A DNA stretch of 64,000 nucleotides from CAWFSE01 sp963697565 (lineage in GTDB: Bacteria > Actinomycetota > Actinomycetes > CAVWCF01): the NCBI GenBank assembly GCA_963697565.1, contig CAVOOM010000009.1, positions 71,219-135,218 of the forward strand, read 5' to 3'. Made by a program: the position numbers and the translations under genes. Every line of letters starts with the position of its first letter. The first letter of the stretch is position 1. Positions 46,926-55,988 of this stretch are shown here, piece after piece. Below the pieces are notes generated by a model that was not told the origin of the DNA, did not search any database, and saw nothing but the letters and a program-made list of their open reading frames with translations.

Positions 46926-48269
46926 AGCGCCTCCGGGTGGGTGAGCCGCGCCTCGAGCGCGGCCAGGTAGCGGCTGCCGAGCCGGCCGTCGGTGACCCGG
47001 TGGTCGGCGGCGAGGGTGGCGACGGTGACCGGCCGGACGAGGACGGCGCCGTCGACGGCGCAGGGCCGGTCGACCACGCGGCCGAAGCCGACGAGCGCCA
47101 CCTGGGGCGGGTAGATGACGCCGTGGACGAGCTCGGCGCCCTGCTCGCCGAGGTTGGTGACGGTGAGGGTCGGGTCGCTCATCTCGGACCCGCGCAGGCG
47201 GCCGGCGCGGGCCCGGGAGACCAGGTCCTTGAGCGCGGCCATCAGGTCGACGAGCGCCAGGGTGTCGGCGTCGTGGATCGCGGGGGCGATCAGGCCGCCG
47301 CCGCGCAGCGCCACCGCGACCCCGAGGTGGACCTGCTCGGACCGCTGGAACCCGCTGTCGAGGTAGAACCCGTTGAGGTCCGGGACCTCGCGCACCGCCA
47401 GCGCGGCGGCCTTGAGCAGGAGCGCGGCCGGAATGATCCGCTCGGAGGGCGGCCGCCCGGTGTTCCGCTCAGCCAGCCACTCCATCGCCGGCCCGAGGTC
47501 GATCGACGTCTGCAGGTAGTAGTGCGGGATCTCGCGCTTCGAGCGGGCCATCAGCTGGCCGATCGCGGCGCGCATGGCCTCGGCGGGCGTGCGCTCGGCG
47601 GCGGGGCGGCCCGGGCCGCTGCAGGGCGCTCGGCCCCGGCGCCCGTGGGGCCGCGGCGGCCGCCTCGATCTCGGCGGCGCGGACCACGCCTCCCGGCCGA
47701 CCGGGGGCGACCACGGCGGGGTCCAGGCCGAGCTCGCGGGCCCGGCGGCGCGCGTACGGCGAGACGCGCGGCCGTTGCGCGGCGCGTGCGGCGGTGTCGA
47801 CGTCATGCCGGGTCGGCTGGCCGTCCGGCCCGGAGCCGTGCACGGTCGCGAGGTCGACGCCGAGCTCGTGCGCGTGGTGGCGGACGACGGGGGAGACCCG
47901 TGCCGGCGGCGGTGGGGCGGCCGTCGGGGCGGCCACTGTCGCAGTGGGGCGGGTGGGCGCGGGCTCGGGCTCAGGCTCCACCGGGGACTCGGATTCGGCC
48001 GCCGGCGCGGGAGCGGACCCGGTGAGAGGGGCCGCGCCCTCCAGGATCGTGGCCAGCGGGGTGCCGACGGGCACGGTCGTGCCGACGGGCACGAGCAGCT
48101 CGCCGACCACCCCGTCCTGGAAGACCTCGACCTCGATGGCCGACTTGGAGGTGTCGACGACCGCCACGACCTGGCCGCGGTGCACCGGATCCCCGGGCCC
48201 CACCAGCCACTCGATCAGCGTGCCCTCGTCCATGTCTGCGCCGAGCGAGGGCATCAGGTAGTCAGCCAC
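46922..48269 (-). CDS. 2-oxoacid dehydrogenase E2 acyltransferase (one frame shift)
   Basis: About 448 residues, GTG at 48269, overlapping the E1 beta stop by 8 bases. N to C: a lipoyl domain (LMPSLGADMDEGTLIEWL, lipoyl-Lys in VDTSKSAIEVE), an acidic Pro/Glu linker, then two peripheral-subunit-binding motifs in tandem (RVSPVVRHHAHELGVDLATV and RVSPYARRRARELGLDPAVV). An extra base near 47605 shifts the frame, then the catalytic domain runs from AMRAAIGQLMARSKREIPHY to ADHRVTDGRLGSRYL, with the active-site His/Asp. It transfers the acyl group from lipoyl-Lys, normally to CoA; here the coupled ACP may be the acceptor. Confidence 0.88.
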
Positions 48270-49260
48270 CGTCCAGCACCTCCCGCACCGCCGCCAGCAC
48301 CCGGGGGACGCTGGGCAGGACGGCCTGCTCAAGGTGGCGGGCGTAGGGGATCGGGACCTCGGCCGAGCAGACCCGCTGCACGGGGGCGTCGAGGTCGTAG
48401 AAGGCCTGCTCCATCAGGATCGCGGAGATCTCGCCGGCGAGCGACCCGGTGCGCCAGCCCTCGTCCACGATCACCGCGCGGTGCGTGCGGGACACCGAGG
48501 CCACCAGGGTCGCGGTGTCGAGCGGTCGCAGGGTGCGCAGGTCGATCACCTCGGCGGAGACGCCGTCCGCGGCCAGGGACTCGGCCGCCTCCAACGTCAG
48601 CGGCAGGCTGCCGCCGTAGGTGATCAGCGTGACGTCGCTCCCGGCCCGCCGCACGGCCGCGCGGTCGAGGTCGACCGGCCCGGCGTCGGCGGGCAGCTCG
48701 CCCTCGACCCCGTACATCGACCCGTGCTCGAAGATGACGACCGGGTCCGGGTCCTGCAGGGCGGTCCAGAGCATGCCGCGGGCGTCGGCCAAGGTGGCCG
48801 GCTCGACGACGCGGAGCCCGGGCACGTGCGCGTACCAGTTCTCCAGGGAGTGCGAGTGCTGCGCCGCCAGCTGCCGGCCGGCCCCGGTGGTCATCCGGAT
48901 GACCACCGGCACGTGGAACTGCCCGCCGCTCATGTGCAGCAGCGAGGCCGCGGTGTTGACGATCTGGTCGAGGGCGAGCAGCGAGAAGTTGACCGTCATG
49001 ATCTCGACGATCGGCCGCATCCCGCCGAGCGCGGCGCCGATGCCGGCGCCGACGAAGCCGGACTCCGACAGCGGGGTGTCGCGGATGCGCTCGGGGCCGA
49101 ACTCCTCAAGCAGCCCCAGGCTGACGCCGAAGCCGCCGCCGTACGGGCCGACGTCCTCGCCCATCAGGAAGACGCGGTCGTCCCTGCGCATCGCGTCGCG
49201 GATGGCCTCGCGGATGGCCTCGCGGTACGTCATCCGGACGGTCTCAGTCAGGGCGGTCAT
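48262..49260 (-). CDS. 2-oxoacid dehydrogenase E1 beta subunit
   Basis: 332 residues, ATG at 49260 overlapping the E1 alpha stop (ATGA). Blocks typical of PDH/acetoin-dehydrogenase E1 beta: VFLMGEDVGPYGGGFGVSLGL, RIRDTPLSESGFVGAGIGAA, RPIVEIMTVNFSLLALDQIVN, AAQHSHSLENWYAHVPGLRV and VIDLRTLRPLDTATL. The conserved active-site histidine region (QHSHS) is present. Sequence does not tell whether the 2-oxoacid is pyruvate, a branched-chain acid or acetoin. The chain is intact. Confidence 0.93.
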   Translation of the reverse strand: MTALTETVRMTYREAIREAIRDAMRRDDRVFLMGEDVGPYGGGFGVSLGLLEEFGPERIRDTPLSESGFVGAGIGAALGGMRPIVEIMTVNFSLLALDQIVNTAASLLHMSGGQFHVPVVIRMTTGAGRQLAAQHSHSLENWYAHVPGLRVVEPATLADARGMLWTALQDPDPVVIFEHGSMYGVEGELPADAGPVDLDRAAVRRAGSDVTLITYGGSLPLTLEAAESLAADGVSAEVIDLRTLRPLDTATLVASVSRTHRAVIVDEGWRTGSLAGEISAILMEQAFYDLDAPVQRVCSAEVPIPYARHLEQAVLPSVPRVLAAVREVLDGG

Positions 49261-50242
49261 GAGGTCACCCGCTCACTCGTGACGAACTGCGTCAGCGTCT
49301 CGATCGGCTCGTCGCTGCCCGCGTCGGCGAACGCGACGGCCTGCGTCGATCTCCGAGCCGATCTCGGCCTCCATCGCGGCGACGGCCTCGTCGTCGAGCA
49401 GCCCTTCGGCGCGCAGCCGCTCGCCCAGCAGCAGCAGGGGATCGCGCTCCTTCCAGTGCTCGATCTCGGCCTTGTTGCGGTAGCGGTCGGGGTCGTACAT
49501 CGAGTGCGCTCGGAACCGGTAGGTCTTGGCCTCCAGGAACACCGGCCCGCCGCCGTCGCGCACGAGCTCGACCGCGCGGTGCGCGGCCTCCGCGACCGCA
49601 AGCACGTCCATCCCGTCGACGGTCCACGCGGGCACCTCGTACGCCGCCGCCTTCACCGCCAGGTTGGTCTCCGACTCCGAGCGCGCCAGGGCGGTGCCCA
49701 TGGCGTACAGGTTGTTCTCGCACAAGAAGAGCACCGGCAGCCGCCAGAGCGCGGCCAGGTTGAGCGACTCGTGGAACTCGCCCTCGGCCATCGCGCCCTC
49801 GCCGAAGAAGCAGACCGTGACCCGGTCGCGCCCCTGCATCGCGTCGGCCAGCGCGAGCCCGACCGCCAGCGGCAGGCCGCCGGCGACGATGCCGTTGCCC
49901 CCGTAGAGCCGGGTGGGCTCGTGGAACAGGTGCATCGAGCCGCCGCGTCCGCGGCAGACGCCCTCAACCCGGCCGTACATCTCGGCCATCACGGCGTCCA
50001 TCGGGACGCCGCGCGCGAGCGCGTGCCCGTGCTCGCGGTACGTCGCGACGATCGCGTCGTCGGGCCGCAGCGCGCCCAGGACCCCGACGGCGACGGCCTC
50101 CTCGCCGATGTAGAGGTGCAGGAAGCCCGCGGATCTTCATTGCGCTGTACAGCTCGACGCAGCGCTCCTCGAACCGGCGGATGCGCAGCATCTCGCGGTA
50201 CTGCTCGACCCCCCGGACCGGGTCCAGCGGGATGCCTGTCAC
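49257..50242 (-). CDS. 2-oxoacid dehydrogenase E1 alpha subunit (two frame shifts)
   Basis: About 327 residues, GTG at 50242 within the stop of the acyl-CoA synthetase gene. Extra bases near 50127 and 49345 break it. The start is YREMLRIRRFEERCVELYSAMKIRG; after the first shift FLHLYIGEEAVAVG continues. The thiamine-diphosphate motif is FFGEGAMAEGEFHESLN with CENN, and the phosphorylation-loop region reads TYRFRAHSMYDPDRYR. It decarboxylates a 2-oxoacid and passes the acyl unit to the E2 lipoyl arm. No E3 gene is in the window. Confidence 0.9.
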
Positions 50243-52030
50243 GGTGCCACCTCCAGCGTTGAGAGGTCCCCCTCGGGGAGCCCGAGTTCGCGCGCCTTCA
50301 GCAGCCGGCGCATGATCTTGCCGCTCTTCGTCTTGGGCAGGTCCGCCGCGAACGCGATGTCGCGGGGCGCCACGGCGGCGCCCAGCGACTTGCGGGCGAA
50401 CCCGATCAGCTCCAGCCGCAGCTCGTCGGTGGGCTCGTACCCGGGGCGCAGCGCCACGAAGGCCTTGACCACCTCGCCGGCCACCGGGTCTGGCACGCCG
50501 ATCACGCCGGCCTCCGCGACGGCCGGGTGCTCCATCAGCGCGCTCTCGACCTCGAAGGGGCCGATCAGGTGGCCGGCCGTCTTGATGATGTCGTCGCCGC
50601 GCCCGATGAACCAGAACCAGCCGTCGGCGTCGCGCTTGGCCAGGTCGCCGGTGCGGTACCACCCGCCCGCAAAGGCCTTGCGGTAGCGGGGCTCGTCGTC
50701 GAGGTAGGTGCGCATCATGCTCGGCCAGGGGGTGCGCAGGGCGAGCTCGCCCTCGACCCCGGGCTCGGTCACCTGCTCGGGCTCGCCGTCGGCGTCGAGC
50801 ACGACCTCGCCGAGCGGCGTCGCGTCGCAGCACGGTCGCCTCGATGCCGGGGACCGGGCGGCCCATCGCGCCGGGGCGGATCTCGGCGCAGGCGTAGTTG
50901 GCGACCATGATCGCGCCGGTCTCGGTCTGCCACCAGGTGTCGTGCACGGGCTTGCCGAAGGCCTCCTGGCCCCAGACGACCACCTCGGGGTTGAGCGGCT
51001 CGCCCACGCTCGCGACGTGGCGCAGGGCGGACAGGTCGTGCCCGCGGGCGTGCTCGGCGCCGGCGCGCATCAGCATGCGCAGCGCGGTGGGCGCGGTGTA
51101 CCAGACGGTGACCCGCTGCTCCTCGAGGATTGTGTACCAGCGGTCGGCGTCGAACTCCTCCTCGTCGACGATGCTCGTCACCCCGCACGTGAGCGGCGCG
51201 ACGATCCCGTACGACGTGCCGGTGACCCAGCCCGGGTCGGCCGTGCACCAGAACACGTCGTCGCCGTCGCCGAGGTCGAGGACCGAGCGCGCGGTGGCCT
51301 GGTGCGCGACGACGGCCTGGTGGACGTGGACGACCCCCTTCGGCTTCCCGGTCGTGCCGCTGGTGAAGTGCAGCAGCGACCAGTCCTCGGGGTCGGTCGG
51401 GGGCACGGGTCCGGGGTCGGGGGCCTCGGCCAGCAACGCCTGCAGGTCGTGCACGCCGCCGTCGGTGAAGCGCTCGGCCCCGGGCCCGGCGATGAGCACG
51501 TGGGCGAGGTCCGGCAGCTGGTCGCGGATGGGCGCGACCTTGCGCCGGTAGAGCGACGCCGTGGTCACCAGCACACGGCCGGTGCCCAGCTCCAGCCGCT
51601 GCCGGACCGGCTCGGGGCCGAACGCGCTGAACAGCGGGCAGAACACGGCGCGGTGCCGCAGGGTGCCGAGCAGCGCGGCGTACAGCTCCGGCCGGCGGGT
51701 GAGCAGGCCGAACACCCGCTCGCCGGGCTGGATCCCAAGCGCGGTGAGCACGCCGTCGAACCGCCGGGCCCGGTCGGCCAGCATCGCGTACGTGACGTCC
51801 TCGTCGAGCCCGTCCGGGCCGAGGAACCGAAGGGCGACCTGGTCGCCGCGGCCATGGGCCACATGGCGTTCGGCCGCCTCGTACGCGATGTTCAACCCGG
51901 CGCCGTCGGGCAGGCCGTCGAGGGCGCCCCGGGCCTCCGCCCAGCTGAACGACCGGCGCGCCGCCTCGTAGTCGGGCATCCGCGCGGCCGCCACCTGCTC
52001 GGCCGTCTTGCCGATCACATCCCAGGTCAC
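50239..52030 (-). CDS. AMP-dependent acyl-CoA synthetase (acetate-CoA ligase type; one frame shift)
   Basis: About 596 residues, ATG at 52030. Adenylates an acid, then forms its thioester. Motifs: the P-loop LLHFTSGTTGKPKGVVH, TADPGWVTGTSYG, WYTAPTALRMLMR, the A5 core DTWWQTETG, then after an extra base near 50827, WYRTGDLAKRDADGWFWFIGRGDDIIK and the C-terminal catalytic lysine KTKSGKIMRRLL. It resembles acetyl-CoA synthetase, but its acyl pocket cannot be read. It is the first gene of the run, and its stop overlaps the E1 alpha start (GTGA). Confidence 0.9.
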
Positions 52031-52281
52031 CGCGTACCCCCTCGTGGTGTGCAGTTCCGTGACCAGCCGATCACTCGGCCAGGGGCCCGTCTATAGGTCT
52101 GATGTCCCTTGATCACCGGGCGCAGCCGGCAAACCGATCCCTTGGCGGGAAGGGGACTTGCGGCCCTGCCGGGGCTTTCGATAGATGCGATCGGATGGAG
52201 GTGACCACGACAGGCCGCGTCCTCTAGGGCTGGAGGCCAGTGGGGCTTTCGGGCTGCCGCGCGGCCAGGAAGGAGCGGGTC
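52031..52281 (+). promoter_or_regulatory. Divergent promoter region with possible structured leader
   Basis: 251 bases between the acyl-CoA synthetase operon (minus) and the exported-protein gene (plus). It must hold both promoters. On the plus strand, 52121-52165 contains GCAGCCGGCAAACCGATC followed by a stem TCCCTT/AAGGGGA and GGACTTGCGGCC, about 120 bases before the ATG. This is faintly like the core of a cyclic-di-GMP-I (GEMM) riboswitch, but the second conserved block does not match well. I see no clear -10/-35 pair. Confidence 0.3.
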
Positions 52282-53005
52282 ATGACACGCGGTCATGGCC
52301 GCCGGATGACGCTCGCGGTGTTCGCCGCCCTGATGTTGGCCGCGGTGCCGGTGGGGGCAGCCCTCGGCGCTGATGCGACCGGCTGCTCCGGCTCGGCGGT
52401 CTCATCCGACGCTGATGGCAACCTGCTGGACAAGATGAGCGCTCCCGGAGCCGCGCGGCACCTTCGACGAGCCATTCGTCGTCGATCTCGACGGGACGGT
52501 GTCGTGGCAGGGCGGCACTCCCGTTGCCCTCCAGGACGGGAGCTGGTCGGTCACGGTCGGCGGGTTCCCGGTCGCCTCTGGCGACATGCAGAACGGCGAG
52601 GCGGTGACCACGAAGTCCGGCGATTCCGAGGTCTCGGCGCTTCCCGCGGTTGCCAAGGCTCCTCTTGAGGGCAAGCAGAAGGTCCCCGTCGTCGTGGATA
52701 TCAGCACGGCCACTGGTGACTGCTCGGCGACGATCTACGTCACCACCGATCAGCCGCCAGCCTTCACCCCGCTGTGGTGGGCCGGGATGGCGCTCATGTT
52801 GTTCGCAGTCTTCCTGCTGTGGGTCCTGCTCAGCCGCACGATCATCGAGTTCGGGCTTAGCCCGGATGAGGTTCGCGCAGAAAACACTTCAACACGCGGC
52901 TCTTCTGGTGGGACTTACGTCTCCGGTCAGACGGTTCTCGGTGGGTCTGGCTCGGCCCCTGGTGCCCCCTCGACCCAAACGCCCGACAAGGGGGTCTTGC
53001 CATGA
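52282..53005 (+). CDS. Exported protein with C-terminal membrane anchor (one frame shift)
   Basis: About 240 residues. ATG at 52282 with AGGAAGGAG upstream. A signal peptide (MTLAVFAALMLAAVPVGAAL) ends near residue 30. An extra base near 52450 shifts the frame; beyond it the external domain reads GTFDEPFVVDLDGTVSW and on through a beta-rich region with one Cys near each end, probably a disulfide. A single membrane helix follows (WWAGMALMLFAVFLLWVLL) and a ~60-residue Ser/Gly/Thr-rich cytoplasmic tail. The family is not recognised. The stop overlaps the next start (ATGA). Confidence 0.75.
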
Positions 53006-53228
53006 CCACGGCTCCGATGACACGGCCAAGCCGAAGGTGCACCGGCACCGGGTGATGGGGTTCTTCGCCGGGCTGCTGTTCGGCGTCGGCCTCGTCCTGA
53101 TGCTGTTCGTCTACGGGATCATCGCGATGACCTGGGTGCCGCTGGCGATCGCCGCCGGGGTGGGCGCCCTGCTGGGCATCCTGCTCGCCTCGGTCGTCCC
53201 GGGACGCAAGCCCAAGCCCAAGAAGTAG
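53002..53228 (+). CDS. Small membrane protein (one frame shift)
   Basis: About 75 residues, ATG at 53002 overlapping the previous stop. One base seems to be missing near 53014. After it the chain reads DDTAKPKVHRHRVMGFFAG and then two hydrophobic helices (LLFGVGLVLMLFVYGIIAM and VPLAIAAGVGALLGILLAS), ending in a basic tail RKPKPKK. No family is recognised. Tight coupling to its upstream neighbour suggests that the two membrane proteins act together. Confidence 0.65.
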
Positions 53229-53266
53229 CGGACCAAGATCCGGGGGCGCGGCCCCGGACTGGCGGG

Positions 53267-54454
53267 ATGGGGCCCGTGAGCGACCCGTCTGGTCAGGACC
53301 CGGTCGCGGGCTTCGCTGGGGCCGAGGCCGAAGAGCCCGCACGCCGGCCAACGACCGAGCCGCCCGAAGACGCAGGTCTGCCGAAGGACCGCCCAAGGGG
53401 ATCGGCCGGCGGATCGTCTCCGGCTTCCTGTCGTACGGCGTGATCATCCTCGTCGTCTACTACCTGCTGGAGGCCTGGCGGGCGCGGAGACGACCCAGGC
53501 CGCCTTCGCCGCGATCACCCCGGCCCAGGTGGCGCTGTTCACCGCCCTCGGGGTGGTGAACCTCGCGACGAACTGGCCGCCCATCGCGATCGCGTGCCCG
53601 GAATGCGGATCCGCGAGGCCGCGGTCACCAACACCGCGGCGGCGGCGCTGTCCAACACCGTGCCCGAGGGCGGCGCGGTCGCCACCGGGCTCAACTTCGC
53701 CATGCTCCGCTCCTGGGGCTTCCCGCTCTCCGACATCACCTCCGAGGTGGTGGTCACCGGCACCTGGTCGCAGATGACCAAGTACCTGCTGCTCGGACTG
53801 TCGATGGTGGCCGTCTTCCTGCAGGGGTGGGGCCCGGAGTGGATCGGGTGGGCGGCGCTCGCTGTGTGCGTGCTGTACGCGGTGGCGGTGGTCGTCCTGG
53901 CCATGATCCTGCGCAGCGACGCCCTGGCCGCGCGAATCGGCCAGCTGAGCGACCGGGTCTGGGGCTGGCTGACCGGCCTCGTACGGCACCGGAAGGCGGC
54001 GCACCTGGCCGAGGCGCTGCCCAAGTTCCGCACCATGATGGTGGCCCTGCTCGCCGTCTGCTGGGGCCGCCTCACCGCCGCCATGCTCGTCTCGCAGCTC
54101 ACCGCGGCGGCCGTCCTGGGCATCGCCTGCCGCGTTCAGGGCCTGGACCAGGCGACGGTCTCCTGGGCGGTGATCCTGGTGGCGTGGGGCGGGGCGACGC
54201 TGGCGTCCCTGATCATCCCGGTGCCCGGGGGCATCGGGGTGGCCGAGGTGGTGCTCACCGCGATCCTCGGCTTCGGGCTGCCCGCGTCCGACCAAGCGGC
54301 GGTGCTCGCCGCCGTGCTCCTCTACCGGCTGGCGACCTTCCTGGTCCCCATCCCGATCGGGCTGGTCAGCTACCTCTACTGGCGCAAGTCCAAGGCGTGG
54401 CGCCGCCCGGTCGACTCACGCCGGGTGCGCCTGCCCGCGCAGCCCTCGGCCTGA
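53267..54454 (+). CDS. Flippase-like (YbhN / LPG-synthase transmembrane domain) protein (three frame shifts)
   Basis: About 396 residues after repair, starting at ATG 53267 (or GTG 53276). One base appears to be missing near 53394, 53480 and 53594. The N-terminal ~45 residues are a charged Pro/Glu tail. Then GIGRRIVSGFLSYGVIILVV and ETTQAAFAAITPAQVALF lead into ALPGMRIREAAVTNTAAAAL, and the second half has ATLASLIIPVPGGIGVAEVV, the PGGxGxxE signature of the lysylphosphatidylglycerol-synthase TM (UPF0104) superfamily. About eight membrane helices. It may move a lipid-linked compound; the substrate is unknown. Confidence 0.82.
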
Positions 54455-54481
54455 GGCCGACGGAGCGCCCGCCGCAGCCGG

Positions 54482-55862
54482 TCAGCCGGCGGCCGCGGCG
54501 ACCAGCTCGTCCAGCGACTCCTGGATCGCGTCGCACAGCACGTCAAGGTCCGGCACGGCGTCGTAGTCGCCGGTCACCCCGAAGGCCACCTGCCCGTTGT
54601 ACGTCGCGATGCCGATGCTGATCCGCACGCCCTCGGCGATCGGGACGTAGGGGATCACCTCGCGCATGCGGCGACCCAGCAGGTACAGCGGCTGCTGCGG
54701 CCCCGGGATGTTGGTGGTGACGGTGTTGACCAGCCGCTGGCCGGTCTTGGCCACCACCCGCCCGCTCACCACCATCACCCCTACCGGAAGGAAGTCGGCA
54801 GCAGAGAAGACGGCGTCGATCCCGGCCGCCGCCCCGCTGCGCTTGAGGTGGTCGAGCTGGCCGGAGACGGCGGCGAGGCGCTCAAGCGGGTCCGCCAGGC
54901 CGACCGGCAGCTCGGCCAGCACGGCGGTCACCCGGTTGCCCAGCTGGCCGTGCTCGTGGGGGAGTCGAAGCGACACCGGCACCAGCGACCGGAGGAGGTC
55001 GTCCTCGACGGTCTCGCCCCGGCTCGCCAGGTACTCGCGGAATCCACCCGTGATCGCGGCCAGCAGCACGTCGTTGACCGTGCTGCCCGTGGCGTTCTTC
55101 ACCGCCTTCACCTCGGCCAGGTCGCCCCTCGCCCAGGCCCACCGCCGGTGCGGGCTCAGCGGGCCGTTCAGGACGCTCGTCGGGTGTGTGGCGGCCCGGC
55201 CGATCTGGCCGACTCCGTACGCGCGGGCGGCGGCAGTGCGGGTGCTCTCGATCGGCGACCGCACGCCGCCGACGAGGGCGCGGCCGATCTCGACGGGGAT
55301 GCGCGCGGTCCAGGCGGCACTCGAGCCGACCAGGGCGCGGCGGGAGGGCGCCGGGGTCGGCCGCCACGTGGAGGCGGTTGACGGAGGGCGCCTCGGGATC
55401 CAGGTCCAGCATGAGCTGCAGGACGTCGTTGCCGGAGACGCCGTCGATCATCGCGTGGTGCACCTTCGACAGCACGGCCCACCGCCGGCGCGGCAGCCCC
55501 TCGATGAGCCACATCTCCCACAGCGGCCGGTCGCGGTCGAGGCGCTGCCCCATCACCCGCCCGCACAGGGTCCGGAGCTGGGCCTCGTCTCCGGGCCGGG
55601 GGATGGCGGAGTGCCGCAGGTGGTGGGTCAGCGAGAAGTGCGGGTCGTCGACCCACAGCGGACGGGCGACGCCCAGCGGCATCGGCTGGATCCGCTGGCG
55701 GTAACGCGGGAGCGCGTCGAGCCGCGACTCGATGTGGGCGCTGAACTCGCCGTAGTCCGGCGCCGGACCGTCGAAGGCCATCAGCCAGCCGACGTGCATC
55801 TGCTGGGTCTCGTTCTCGATCTGCAGGAAGGCGCAATCCAGCGCGCTGAGCCGGTCAGCCAT
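54482..55862 (-). CDS. Wax ester synthase / diacylglycerol acyltransferase (one frame shift)
   Basis: About 459 residues, ATG at 55862. Bifunctional WS/DGAT makes storage wax esters or triacylglycerol from acyl-CoA. The start MADRLSALDCAFLQIEN and the catalytic VHHAMIDGVSGNDVL (HHxxxDG) are intact. An extra base near 55338 shifts the frame, then ALVGSSAAWTARIPV continues through the second domain (LAEVKAVKNATGSTVNDVLL, VNTVTTNIPGPQQPLYLLG, ISIGIATYNGQVAFGVTGD). These blocks are family signatures. It is divergent from the phosphodiesterase gene, 126 bases away. Confidence 0.93.
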
Positions 55863-55988
55863 GGTCGTGCTCCACCCAGGGGCCCATGCGTGCCAGCATG
55901 CGCGATCCGGCGCCCGAGCGTGGCGCGGTCGCCCAACTTCGCGGTGCGGGCTCCCCTTCGCGGGGCGCGGGGCCTAGTGTCACGCCGC

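Noticed and set aside
52095..52108. GGGACATCAGACCT on the minus strand upstream of the acyl-CoA synthetase, a possible second DosR box
   Set aside because: The right half deviates (no GTCCC or GGCCC), so only the left half-site matches. Too weak beside the box at 16498-16517.
54666..55988. Plus-strand frame upstream of the phosphodiesterase ATG, which would give a 1109-codon protein
   Set aside because: The part before 55989 is antisense to WS/DGAT; the domain homology starts at the ATG at 55989.
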